64,000 nucleotides of DNA from Flavobacterium azooxidireducens (GCF_023195775.1 NZ_CP096205.1:3493001-3557000); one strand, 5' to 3'; shown: positions 8,326-16,531, counted from the first letter of the stretch. Notes: a model not told the origin generated them from the letters alone. Numbers and translations: made by a program.

Positions 8326-8907
8326 ATGAAAATTGTTTTAGTACTAATTATATTTCTGATAAACTCACCTTCTTGGTGTCAAAATGATGTGCTTGAATTT
8401 AGTTCAATAAAATTTTTAGAAAATTTTTCAGCAACTGATTTAAAAAAATTGGTAAAAGTTGATAATTTATCGAACAAAGATTTTTTCTTCATTAAAACAT
8501 ACAAAGAAAACGACGGACTATTTTTTGTAAAGAAAGAAAACGAAAAATGGTTCGTTTATGATTTTGAATTATCTCTTAATTTCGGTCCAAATACTCATCT
8601 AACTACGATAACCAAAGAAAGCAATCGCTTTTTAAGTATCGAATTATCTCGTTCTCCCTCAGGAACATGTTCTAGTTTGTATAGAAGTATTTGTTTATTT
8701 GATATCACTAAAAACCAGTATATCAGCTTCTTTAATTTTAACGAGTTTGATTGCAATGATGGGAAAAGCCAAAACTGTAAAGCTACATTTCAACTAAAAG
8801 ATAATCTTTTGGTAATCAAAAGTTCAAAAACAAAAGATGACGGGCTAAGTTGTATTGAAAGCGGAACCTATCGTTATGAAAACAATAAATTTGTGAAAAC
8901 GAAATAA
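8326..8907 (+). CDS. Exported hypothetical protein
   Basis: 193 residues. Signal peptide MKIVLVLIIFLINSPSWCQ. The mature protein is rich in Lys, Asn and Phe and carries four Cys in two groups (GTCSSLYRSIC, DCNDGKSQNCKAT) plus one near the end (DGLSCIESGTY), so periplasmic disulfides are likely. No domain recognised. It lies 50 bp downstream of the previous exported protein on the same strand. Confidence 0.55.
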   Translation: MKIVLVLIIFLINSPSWCQNDVLEFSSIKFLENFSATDLKKLVKVDNLSNKDFFFIKTYKENDGLFFVKKENEKWFVYDFELSLNFGPNTHLTTITKESNRFLSIELSRSPSGTCSSLYRSICLFDITKNQYISFFNFNEFDCNDGKSQNCKATFQLKDNLLVIKSSKTKDDGLSCIESGTYRYENNKFVKTK

Positions 8908-8999
8908 CGTTACGACCTCAATCTTTTTGCTAAAATTTCAAAGAAGGAAAAAAACCCAAAACGAACAAAATTCCGATTTCCTTTTATAGCTTTGCAGCG

Positions 9000-10670
9000 A
9001 TGAAAAACCACTCACATTTTATCGCTTTCAAACAAAACATTTCCGGTATTCATTTACCTCAAAAATTCACTTTTCCGTTTTACTACGAACCGCATGAATT
9101 GAGTAAAATAGCGGCTTCCGAATTGCAAGACTATCTGCAAACCCAAACCGATTGGGAACACAATTTCGGTTTCCAAGAAGGACAAAAAGGCTTAGTAATC
9201 GGAAAGATGTTTGGCGTTTTAGTCGTGCAAAATCAAGCAGGAGAAATCGGTTATTTAGCCGCATTCTCTGGTAAATTAGCAGATAGCAACGAGCACCAAC
9301 ACTTTGTTCCACCCGTTTTTGATATGCTAAAACAAGACGGTTTTTTTAAACAAGAAGAAAAAATCCTAAACGAATACAACCGCAAAATTGAAGCGTTAGA
9401 AAACCATGCAGATTTCATCTCTTATCAAAATGAACTCGCTTCTACCCTTTTGAATGCCGAAAAAGACAAAACCGAAAAGAAAGAACTCAGCAAACAAAAC
9501 AAAATCATTCGTGATGAAATTCGGATTAAAGCAGAACGCGAACTAGATTTTGAATCCTATAAAAGCATACAAAAAAGGTTGAGCAAAGAAAGCCAGTTAG
9601 AAAGCATTCAACTCAAGCAAATGAATCATTTTTGGAAAGAAGAAATCGCCAAAGCCCAACAAAAAGTCAACGATTTTCAATCCAAAATCAATCAATTAAA
9701 AGAAGAACGCAAAGCGAAGTCAGCGGCGTTGCAACAAAAATTATTTCAGCAGTATTCCTTTTTAAATCAAAACGGAGAAACCAAAAGTTTAGGAACCATT
9801 TTTGAAGACAATCCTCCGGCAAGTGCGGGCGAATGTGCCGCTCCCAAATTGTTGCAGTATGCGTTTGCTCATCAACTCAAACCCATTGCGTTGGCAGAAT
9901 TCTGGTGGGGACAATCGCCCAAATCCGAAATCCGCAAACACGGTCATTTTTATCCCGCTTGCACCGGGAAATGCAAACCCATTTTGGCTCATATGTTAGA
10001 CGGAATGGCATTAGACGACAATCCCCTCTTGCAAAATCCGGCAGAAAACAAAGAATTAACCTTTTTATACGACGACGACTATTTGTCGGTCGTGCATAAA
10101 CCGGCGGAGTTTCTATCCGTTCCCGGAAAAACGATACAGGATTCGGTGTACAGTCGCTACAAAGAAAAATTTCCCGAAGCAACAGGTCCGTTGATTGTGC
10201 ATCGCTTGGATATGTCAACTTCCGGCATTTTGGTGATGGCAAAAAGCACCGAAATCTATTTGAATTTACAAGCTCAGTTTATGAAACGAACGGTGCAAAA
10301 ACGCTATGTTGCCTTACTTTCCGGAAAAATCGAGCAAGACAGTGGCGAAATCAATTTGCCGTTGCGAGTCGATTTAGACAACCGCCCCAATCAGTTGGTG
10401 TGTTACCAACACGGCAAACCCGCCAAAACGCAATGGAAAGTCATCGAACGACGAGCAAACACCACGTTGATACACTTTTTCCCCATCACGGGACGCACGC
10501 ACCAGTTGCGAGTGCACGCCGCCCATCCTGAAGGTTTAAACACACCCATTGTTGGCGATGATCTCTACGGCACCAAAGCCGACCGCCTGTATTTGCACGC
10601 AGAAGCCATACGGTTTTGGCATCCGGTTTTGGGGAAGGAGATTGAGATTTTGGATGGGGTTGGGTTTTAG
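9000..10670 (+). CDS. RluA-family pseudouridine synthase with long N-terminal extension
   Basis: 556 residues, far longer than ordinary RluA/RluC/RluD (220-330). The C-terminal 200 residues are the catalytic domain that isomerises uridine to pseudouridine in RNA: VVHKPAEFLSVPG, the active site PLIVHRLDMSTSG (Asp404), KRYVALLSG, and FFPITGRTHQLRVH. Residues 1-110 form an alpha/beta domain, 115-250 a strongly charged coiled coil, and 275-335 a conserved linker (GECAAPKLLQYAF, ACTGKCKPILAHML). This long form is known in Bacteroidota and some Gammaproteobacteria; its RNA target cannot be told. GC is higher than in its neighbours, and a TAGCTTTG box lies just upstream (8987-8994). Confidence 0.88.
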   Translation: MKNHSHFIAFKQNISGIHLPQKFTFPFYYEPHELSKIAASELQDYLQTQTDWEHNFGFQEGQKGLVIGKMFGVLVVQNQAGEIGYLAAFSGKLADSNEHQHFVPPVFDMLKQDGFFKQEEKILNEYNRKIEALENHADFISYQNELASTLLNAEKDKTEKKELSKQNKIIRDEIRIKAERELDFESYKSIQKRLSKESQLESIQLKQMNHFWKEEIAKAQQKVNDFQSKINQLKEERKAKSAALQQKLFQQYSFLNQNGETKSLGTIFEDNPPASAGECAAPKLLQYAFAHQLKPIALAEFWWGQSPKSEIRKHGHFYPACTGKCKPILAHMLDGMALDDNPLLQNPAENKELTFLYDDDYLSVVHKPAEFLSVPGKTIQDSVYSRYKEKFPEATGPLIVHRLDMSTSGILVMAKSTEIYLNLQAQFMKRTVQKRYVALLSGKIEQDSGEINLPLRVDLDNRPNQLVCYQHGKPAKTQWKVIERRANTTLIHFFPITGRTHQLRVHAAHPEGLNTPIVGDDLYGTKADRLYLHAEAIRFWHPVLGKEIEILDGVGF

Positions 10671-10700
10671 GTATTTAGTTGATAAAAACTTAGTTCATTT

Positions 10701-10730
10701 TTGAAAAGGTTAAAAAGTTGTATATATTTG
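10701..10730 (+). promoter_or_regulatory. Promoter of the AbiGi-like gene
   Basis: TTG (10701-10703), 19-nt spacer, TATATTTG (10723-10730): an exact match to the Bacteroidota consensus TTG-N19-TAnnTTTG. It sits 48 bp before the ATG at 10779, which excludes the upstream in-frame TTG as the translation start. Confidence 0.7.
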
Positions 10731-10778
10731 AGGATATTTACTAGTTGTAAACAATTATTAACACCTTACATAAAAATT

Positions 10779-11522
10779 ATGTCTTTAAGTTCAAATTGTA
10801 TTATACATTTTACAAAAACAAGTGATGCTTTAAAAGGAATTTTACAAGATAACTTTAAAGTAAAATACTGTTTAGAAAATATAAAACTAATAACAGAATT
10901 AAATTATGCTGCTCCGATGGTTAGTTTTTGTGACATACCTTTGTCGCAAATTAAAGACCATATTGGTAAATACGGTGCTTATGGCATTGGATTAACAAAA
11001 GAATGGGCACAGAAAAATAAACTCAATCCCGTAGTTTATTTACAGTCTGATTCTTTTTTAAGTAAAAGTATTGACGAAAGTTATCGAGCTATTGCTTTAA
11101 CTGAAGGATTTGATTGGGATAGTGCTACAGACACTCAAAAACATCTGTTAAATGTATTGAGATATGTCAAAAATTACGAGGCTGATTTATCAAGGGGAGG
11201 CGAGGTTATTAAAGACTATAGATTTTCTGATGAAAGAGAATGGAGATTTACACCAGAATATCATGATTGTAAAGAAATAGCTATAAATCCTACATTTTAT
11301 AAAAGTGAAGAAGACAAACAAAAAATTAATGATGCTATTGTTCACCTTAGGCTTGAATTTGAACCAAACGATATCAAATACATAATTATTGAAAGAGAAT
11401 CTGAAATTTCAGAATTTGTAGAGATTCTGAAGAAATCGAAAGGAAATAAATATACCTATAATGATGTTGAGCGATTAATGACTAGAATTATTACATCCGA
11501 ACAAATAAAAACCGACTTATAA
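10779..11522 (+). CDS. AbiGi-like protein (abortive infection family)
   Basis: 247 residues from the ATG at 10779; an in-frame TTG at 10701 is part of the promoter and is rejected. The N half matches my memory of the AbiGi family (putative abortive phage resistance): IIHFTKTSDALKGIL, a conserved KYCLENI segment, APMVSFCDIPLSQIKDHIGKYGAYGIGL, EWAQKNKLNPVVYL, and later FSDEREWRFTPEY. AbiGi is the smaller half of the lactococcal AbiG phage-exclusion pair. No AbiGii-like nucleotidyltransferase is next to it, so it is an orphan here. The FCDIPL and ExREWR motifs are also seen in ADP-ribosyltransferase-like or DarT-like proteins; whether it is enzymatic is unknown. Confidence 0.7.
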   Translation: MSLSSNCIIHFTKTSDALKGILQDNFKVKYCLENIKLITELNYAAPMVSFCDIPLSQIKDHIGKYGAYGIGLTKEWAQKNKLNPVVYLQSDSFLSKSIDESYRAIALTEGFDWDSATDTQKHLLNVLRYVKNYEADLSRGGEVIKDYRFSDEREWRFTPEYHDCKEIAINPTFYKSEEDKQKINDAIVHLRLEFEPNDIKYIIIERESEISEFVEILKKSKGNKYTYNDVERLMTRIITSEQIKTDL

Positions 11523-11641
11523 ATAAATGCTTACAACAGCTAGAATTTAGTTGGTCTTGGAAAGCCAAAATTGAAACAACCACTCACCCTACTAAATTAA
11601 GACAATACCTTTTTATAGTTTCTGAAATACTCTACCCCACT

Positions 11642-11803
11642 CCCCAAAATGTTCATTAATTGCTCATATTTGTATAATTGAAAATTCTTAAAAAAATAAT
11701 TGGTTACCTTATTTTATCCGCTCCGCAAAGTCTCCCGACTTTGCGGAAACAAATACCTTCGATCCCCAAAGTGTATATTAATTTCTCATATTTTAATAAT
11801 TGA
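11642..11803 (+). pseudogene. Decayed duplicate of the 5' end of the next gene
   Basis: 11642-11721 and 11764-11843 are direct repeats about 80 bp long, offset by 122 bp and roughly 80% alike by eye. The second holds the ribosome-binding region and first 15 codons of the gene at 11800. The first holds the matching TTG start (11678), encoding MKILKKIIGYLILSAP, which then runs into a hairpin and stops at 11801. It is the remnant of a tandem paralogue whose body has been lost. Confidence 0.6.
11722..11747. repeat. Perfect 11-bp palindrome hairpin
   Basis: TCCGCAAAGTC-TCCC-GACTTTGCGGA: perfect 11-bp arms, 4-nt loop. It interrupts the decayed gene copy. Its core (GCAAAGT/ACTTTGC) also forms the centre of the hairpin at 1155-1187, so the two may belong to one palindrome family. 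No T-run follows, so it is not a classical terminator. Confidence 0.6.
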
Positions 11804-12336
11804 AAATTCTTAAAAGCATAATTATTTATCTTATTTTAATCGCTAGTTTATTACTAATTGCGTTCACTATTTTTATTGGTTCATGTATGGGAGATAAAGA
11901 CTCACAAGTTTCCAATATTCAAACCGAAAGTAAATTGAATAAACGAATTTTATATGTTTATGAATTTGATTCTTTAAAAAGGAAGATGGAATATGAATTG
12001 GAAATTAAGGTAATTGATAGTATAACCATTTATAAGTATCACAGTCTTGCAGATTCTACCCGGAATACGTCATTTCGTTTCAATAAAGCAAAGTCAGATT
12101 TATACTTTGTTTTTGATAAATTCAATCTAACTGATTTTAATTACTATCAAACAACTTTATTTAAGTTTGACAAATATGAAATGTCTGAACCGGTTGTGGA
12201 TGGTGCAAGCCCCATTTTATTCAACAAAAATTATGGTATTTTAGCTTGGGATAATGGTTGGGGTAATCAATTTTATTTTGTAGCTGAAGAAATTAAAGAT
12301 GAAATTAAATTGCCTATTTTATGGCCAAGACACTAG
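11800..12336 (+). CDS. Membrane-anchored hypothetical protein
   Basis: 178 residues from a TTG start; no ATG lies before the membrane segment. One N-terminal transmembrane helix (about residues 6-28, SIIIYLILIASLLLIAFTIF) is followed by GSCMGDKDS, so it is either a bitopic protein or a lipoprotein (Cys30). The outer domain is Asp/Tyr/Phe-rich with DNGWGNQFYFVAEE near the end. No family recognised. It sits behind a decayed copy of its own 5' end, so it was once a tandem pair. Confidence 0.5.
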   Translation: MKILKSIIIYLILIASLLLIAFTIFIGSCMGDKDSQVSNIQTESKLNKRILYVYEFDSLKRKMEYELEIKVIDSITIYKYHSLADSTRNTSFRFNKAKSDLYFVFDKFNLTDFNYYQTTLFKFDKYEMSEPVVDGASPILFNKNYGILAWDNGWGNQFYFVAEEIKDEIKLPILWPRH

Positions 12337-12477
12337 CTCCCCTAAGTCTTCTTTGATAGCACCTACTCTGCAAATAGCGATTTTTAATCAGAAAAATAGC
12401 TTTCGATTTTTGTGAGAAGTTGAAAAAGTTATAATTTTTTTTATAATTACGAGTCAGCACTAATTTTATAGCAAAAC

Positions 12478-12870
12478 ATGATGAAGTACTATATAACTTT
12501 TTTTATTTTTATATCATTTGTATTCTCAACATTTGGTCAGACAAATGAATTTACTAAAATTAAACTTGTTGACTTTTCGAATGTTGAATTACCACCAAAG
12601 TGTGGGCGTGAGCCATTTGGTGTAACTTTAAAATTTGAACTGCTTGAAAATTTAGATTCAATTAACAAGGGAGGAAATATTTTAGTAAAAATTCTATGTC
12701 CAAGTGATATTGGAGTGGAAAATTATATAGATAATAGTCGCTTTAAATTTTTAAAATACTCAGACAAAGAAGAAATAAAAATACTTGTTGATGAGTGGAT
12801 TGTTTGGAACGTTTATGAAAATGAAAATTCACCAACTTTTTGGGCTATAAAAATTGAAAATTTAGAATAA
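12478..12870 (+). CDS. Small exported hypothetical protein
   Basis: 130 residues. Signal peptide MMKYYITFFIFISFVFSTFGQ; the start may be either of the two adjacent ATGs. The mature part carries two Cys (PPKCGREPFGV, KILCPSDIG). The C-terminal half has DEWIVWNVYENENSP. Of unknown function. Low GC, and it lies between two partial copies of the dispersed repeat, so it is in an accessory stretch. Confidence 0.5.
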   Translation: MMKYYITFFIFISFVFSTFGQTNEFTKIKLVDFSNVELPPKCGREPFGVTLKFELLENLDSINKGGNILVKILCPSDIGVENYIDNSRFKFLKYSDKEEIKILVDEWIVWNVYENENSPTFWAIKIENLE

Positions 12871-13248
12871 AATCCCCTAAGTCTTCTTTGACAGCACGAA
12901 GCTCTGCATTCTATGACTTCGCTACATGCTCTATGAATAGCGGAGATTCCTACGGAATGACAAGATTGGGTGGAAACTGTAACTGAAAACTGCAAATTGA
13001 TCACTGCTGCCCTAGCCCCGATTGCAATGAAAAGCCTTGTGAAGGATTGTTGTGTTTTTTCTTGGCAAAAAAACAACAAGACAAACAAGCTTGGAATGAA
13101 AAGCGGGATTAGCTTCTGATAATTGCTCACAGAAAACACAAAAAGCAAGGAAATTGGGTTGAGATGAAATTTTTTCATTCTAACTTATTGCTATATTTGT
13201 TTCGTTTTAAAAAATTTAAACCTTAAAAAAAACTTTTAATCGGAAATC
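12871..13248. other. Non-coding stretch made of dispersed repeat copy B and the promoter region of the next gene
   Basis: 12872-13008 holds a block (CCCCTAAGTCTTCTTTGACA, ACTTCGCTACATGCTC, AATAGCGGAGATT, AATGACAAGATTG, AACTGAAAACTGCAAA) that recurs at about 15349-15547; its first 25 bases recur again at 12338-12365. Then comes repeat copy B. A TATATTTG box (13192-13199) upstream of the gene at 13249 fits the -7 element but lacks a clear -33. The minus-strand ORF over this region is only repeat sequence. Confidence 0.65.
13009..13114 (+). repeat. Dispersed intergenic repeat, copy B
   Basis: Begins CCCTAGCCCCGATTGCAATG, contains an imperfect stem (TTGTTGTGTTTTTTCTTGGC against AAAAAACAACAAG) and ends GGAATGAAAAGCGGGATTAG. 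It has the same orientation as copy C and is inverted relative to copy A. Confidence 0.7.
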
Positions 13249-13749
13249 ATGAGAAAAGTAATTTACATTTTTATTCTATTGTTTAGTTTGAGTAGTTTTA
13301 GTCAGGAAGTATTTGACTACGAATTTGATGATAACGTAACCATTCAAGTGTTGGAAGATACTGAAGAAGGCGAAATTGCAGGTGGAAAATATGTAAAAGG
13401 TACCTATAAAAATGAAATTGTGATTTTTATGAGTTCCGATAAAGGAATGGATAAAATGAGCAATAGTGATGAAGCCGGCTTGATGAAGTTTTTTCAGGGC
13501 GTGAAAGACGGTGCTCTAAAATCCAGCAAAGGAACGCTGCTGAGTGAAGAAGTTGTTATGATTCAGGACAACAAAGCATTTAAGTTTTCTTATACTTTAA
13601 CTATGAATGGTAAAAAAAATAGAGTGGATACGTATGCTTTTATTTATAAAAATATATCGTATTCTCTTCAATTTGTGAACAACGAGAAAGGGTTTGAAAA
13701 AGGGAATGATTTAAGGACACAAATTTTGGAGTCGATTGTGTTGAAGTAG
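13249..13749 (+). CDS. Exported hypothetical protein
   Basis: 166 residues. Signal peptide MRKVIYIFILLFSLSSFSQ. The mature domain has a regular alpha/beta pattern (DDNVTIQVLEDTEEGE, EIVIFMSSDKGMD, MIQDNKAFKFSYTLTMNG, TYAFIYKNISYSLQFV) and ends ILESIVLK. The layout is like small periplasmic proteins that measure stress damage or bind lipids, but I cannot name a family. No Cys. It is a single-gene unit with a TATATTTG box 50 bp upstream. Confidence 0.6.
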   Translation: MRKVIYIFILLFSLSSFSQEVFDYEFDDNVTIQVLEDTEEGEIAGGKYVKGTYKNEIVIFMSSDKGMDKMSNSDEAGLMKFFQGVKDGALKSSKGTLLSEEVVMIQDNKAFKFSYTLTMNGKKNRVDTYAFIYKNISYSLQFVNNEKGFEKGNDLRTQILESIVLK

Positions 13750-13834
13750 TTTTTTAAACGCTTCGCCTTTTTAATGTATTACGGATCTGCTTGCCAGCAG
13801 GCAGGTTAAACGGATTTGCTAAAGCGTTGTTTTT

Positions 13835-15178
13835 TTACTCTTCTCGTTTAATAACTTTTCTCGCAACTTCAATTTTAAACTTCTTCCCTTTCATCTTTTT
13901 ATCTTTGATAAGGTGTAATAAGTCTTTTACTTTGGATGATTTTACAGCTGCAAAAGAAATAAAATCCTTTACTTCCAACAAGCCGATATCGTCTTTTTGA
14001 AGTTGTCCGACTTGAGAAAAGAAACCAACAATATCCATTTTGTTTAGCTTATTTTTCTTTCCGCCACTAATGTAAATAGTTTGAAATTTAGGTGGTTTTG
14101 GGAGTTTTACATCTGAAGAAATCGAAAAGACGTTCATATTATAATCCAAATACTCCACTTTTTTTTCACTTTCGTGTAAAAGAATATAAGCCGTTCCTGC
14201 ATGCAACATACGAGCTGTTCGTCCATTTCTGTGAATGAATTCGTCTTCTTTTGCAGGCAAATGATAATGAATGACATGCTTCATCTCCGGAATATCTAAA
14301 CCTCTGGCTGCCAAATCGGTTGTGATAAGATAATTTACACTTCCATTTCGAAATTGAATCAAAGCTCGTTCACGCTCATCTTGATCCATTCCACCATGAT
14401 AATAAGTAGAATAAATGCCGCGTTCATTCAACAATTCACTGACACGTTCTGCCGCATCACGATGATTGCAAAAAATCAAAGCCGCTTCAGAATTTAACGA
14501 ACATATCAACTGAAATAAAGTTGGTAATTTATCTTTTTCCTTTGATTTAACTAATGTAATAGCAAGCTTCGCCTTTTCTTCATTGTCCGGAATAAAATCT
14601 AAAATCGTGGGATGATTTACACCGGTATATTTTGGGATTTCGATGCCGGAAGTCGCTGAAACCAAAATTCGCTTATTGACTTTTGGAAGTTTACTAATGA
14701 TAAATTTCATCTCTTCATGAAAACCCAATTGAAGCGATTTATCAAACTCGTCTAAAATGAACGTTGAAATAGCTGTTGTTTTAAACGTTATACGTTCAAT
14801 ATGGTCTGCAATTCTACCTGGAGTTCCAATTAAAATAGCCGGCGGTTCACTTAAATTTTTCAATTCTGTTTCGATGGAATGTCCACCATAACAAACATTC
14901 ACTTTAAAACCTGTCGCCATTTTTTTCCAAACTTGTTCAATTTGAAGTGCTAGTTCGCGAGATGGAACAATAATCAAACATTGAACTTGACGCAAATCAT
15001 CTTCGAGTAAACTCACCAACGGAAGCAAAAAAGCTAATGTTTTTCCGGAACCTGTTGGCGAAAGCAATAAAATATTAGGACTCGTAGAAATAGCTTCCAA
15101 AGCTACTTCCTGCATTTCATTGAGTTGCTCAATGCCTAAATTGATGAGAACATTGTTTGAATGAGGATTTTTTATCAT
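13835..15178 (-). CDS. DEAD-box RNA helicase, DbpA-like, with DEFD variant of motif II
   Basis: 447 residues from the ATG at 15178; a TTG 30 bp further upstream is a poorer start. Helicase motifs in order: LSPTGSGKTLAF (Walker A), PSRELALQIEQ, GTPGR, ILDEFDKSL (motif II with DEFD instead of DEAD), SAT, TTDLAARGLD, and HRNGRTAR. The C-terminal 75 residues form a DbpA-type RNA-binding domain (ISGGKKNKLNKMDIVGFF through FAAVKSSKV). In DbpA this domain binds hairpin 92 of 23S rRNA, which points to a role in 50S assembly. The C-terminal Lys/Arg cluster supports RNA binding. Single gene. Confidence 0.88.
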   Translation of the reverse strand: MIKNPHSNNVLINLGIEQLNEMQEVALEAISTSPNILLLSPTGSGKTLAFLLPLVSLLEDDLRQVQCLIIVPSRELALQIEQVWKKMATGFKVNVCYGGHSIETELKNLSEPPAILIGTPGRIADHIERITFKTTAISTFILDEFDKSLQLGFHEEMKFIISKLPKVNKRILVSATSGIEIPKYTGVNHPTILDFIPDNEEKAKLAITLVKSKEKDKLPTLFQLICSLNSEAALIFCNHRDAAERVSELLNERGIYSTYYHGGMDQDERERALIQFRNGSVNYLITTDLAARGLDIPEMKHVIHYHLPAKEDEFIHRNGRTARMLHAGTAYILLHESEKKVEYLDYNMNVFSISSDVKLPKPPKFQTIYISGGKKNKLNKMDIVGFFSQVGQLQKDDIGLLEVKDFISFAAVKSSKVKDLLHLIKDKKMKGKKFKIEVARKVIKREE

Positions 15179-15547
15179 GTCGCAAAGATAGGAATTTTGG
15201 ACGGCCAAAGAAGTAATCGATAGGAGTAAAAGAAAGTTGAAAATTCATTAAAATAAAAAAGGTGAAATTGCTTTCACTCTTTTTGCCTTCGCTCTCTGTT
15301 ATGGAGCGTATTTCACAATTCTAATCTTATTAGAAATTAAATTTCCCCTCCCTCTCTAAAGTCTTCTTTGATAGCAACAGGTCTAAGAGTCTATAACTTC
15401 GCTACCTGCTCTGTGAATAGCGGAGATTGCTTTGCCAGTTCGCTATTGCTCGTGTCCTACGTAATGACAAGATTGAGTGAAAACTGTATCTGATTCCGAA
15501 AGCTTTCAGAGCGACTGATAACTGAAAACTGCAAACTGAGCACTGCT

Positions 15548-15692
15548 CCCCTAGCCCTGATTGGAATGGAAAGCCTTGTGAAGTATTGTTGTATTTTTTC
15601 TTGGCGAAAAAGAGCGACCTTGGGAGCTACTTTTTTGCCTTAGAAAAAAACAACAAGACAAACAAGCTTGGAATGGAAAGCGGGAATAGCTT
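15548..15692 (+). repeat. Dispersed intergenic repeat, copy C
   Basis: Begins CCCTAGCCCTGATTGGAATG and ends GGAATGGAAAGCGGGAATAG. The middle is longer than in copy B by an insertion around GGGAGCTAC, with the same TTTTTTCTTGGCG/AAAAAACAACAAG arms. Confidence 0.7.
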
Positions 15693-15700
15693 GTGAAAAG

Positions 15701-15739
15701 ATGGAAGATGGAAGATGGAAGATGGAAGATGGAAGATGG
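15701..15739. repeat. 7-bp tandem repeat (ATGGAAG), 5.6 copies
   Basis: Five perfect copies of ATGGAAG followed by ATGG, directly after repeat copy C and 10 bp before the rhomboid gene's 3' end. It is a simple slippage-prone microsatellite. Confidence 0.9.
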
Positions 15740-15748
15740 GAGCTTAAG

Positions 15749-16531
15749 TTAGTCTGAATAATTTTTAAAATGATTGGTGATTTGGCGGTTGTTGTAGCGG
15801 TTGGCGTTTCTGTTTACGGGAATGTATTGTTGGTTGATGTGTTTCATTTTGGGGTAATAGAAGCGGAAATAGATTCCGCTCAAGATGCCAAAAAGGAATC
15901 CGCCGATGTGGGCAAACCAAGCGACACCGCTTTCTTGAATTGGGTTTTGTGAAGCGACATAGACATTAAAAAATTGTTGTGCTATCCAAAACAAAAGGAA
16001 AAGAAAGGCGGGAACGCTAAAGATTTTGATGATAAAAAGCATTTTAATTTTGGATTTTGGAAACATAACCAAATAGCATCCGAGGCAACCTGCTATGGCT
16101 CCACTTGCACCTAAACTTGGGATGATTGAATTTGGTGCAGAAAGAACGTGTGCTAAAGCGGCGGTTAATCCGGCTAGTAAATAGAATACTAGAAATCGTT
16201 TTCTTCCGACGGTGGATTCGATGTTGTCTGCAAAAATCCAGAGAAAAAGCATGTTTCCTATGAGGTGCATCCATCCGCCGTGCATGAACATGGATGTAAA
16301 AAGTGTACTATATATAGGTATTGGTCCCGGATAATGCGGAACGCCTTGGATGTTGCCGACCAAATCGACTCCTTTTGTTATTTCGTAGGGAACTGTGCTG
16401 TAGGAATAGGTGAAAACTTCGCTTGGAATCTGCAGAAAAAAGAACACGGCAATGTTTATCGCAATGAAAACATAACTAAAGATAGGAAATTGTCCGCCTT
16501 TGACTTGGTCGTCGCCTATTGGAAAGAGCAT
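15749..16531 (-). CDS. Rhomboid family intramembrane serine protease
   Basis: 260 residues, about six transmembrane helices. Rhomboids cut other membrane proteins within the bilayer. The catalytic dyad is visible: Ser143 in SLGASGAIAG and His208 in WFAHIGGFLFG. The HGGWMHLIGNMLFLWIFADNIE segment (residues 84-105, with the usual His/Asn pair before the active site) is diagnostic. The ATG at 16531 begins MLFPIGDD, the usual start of bacterial GlpG-like short rhomboids. The C-terminal tail is Asn/Arg-rich. Single gene, divergent from the small gene at 16633. Confidence 0.92.
   Translation of the reverse strand: MLFPIGDDQVKGGQFPIFSYVFIAINIAVFFFLQIPSEVFTYSYSTVPYEITKGVDLVGNIQGVPHYPGPIPIYSTLFTSMFMHGGWMHLIGNMLFLWIFADNIESTVGRKRFLVFYLLAGLTAALAHVLSAPNSIIPSLGASGAIAGCLGCYLVMFPKSKIKMLFIIKIFSVPAFLFLLFWIAQQFFNVYVASQNPIQESGVAWFAHIGGFLFGILSGIYFRFYYPKMKHINQQYIPVNRNANRYNNRQITNHFKNYSD

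Larger units (their letters stand above)
15209..15748. other. 540-bp non-coding stretch with repeats
   Basis: It holds, in order, an AT-rich leader near the helicase gene, the long repeated block that matches 12872-13008 (about 15349-15547, with an extra inserted segment around 15432-15456), repeat copy C, and a 7-bp tandem repeat. No ORF with a plausible start and no tRNA was seen. Confidence 0.65.

Noticed and set aside
9877..10242. 121-codon minus-strand ORF inside the RluA gene
   Set aside because: Antisense shadow; the plus frame carries the conserved pseudouridine synthase motifs.
10701..10778. Upstream TTG start for the AbiGi-like gene
   Set aside because: The TTG is the -33 element of a consensus promoter whose transcript begins downstream of it.
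12813..13178. 121-codon minus-strand ORF
   Set aside because: It covers a dispersed non-coding repeat, has no domain or ribosome-binding context and overlaps a real gene end.
15770..15952. 60-codon plus-strand ORF
   Set aside because: Lies antisense to the rhomboid C-terminus and has no family pattern.
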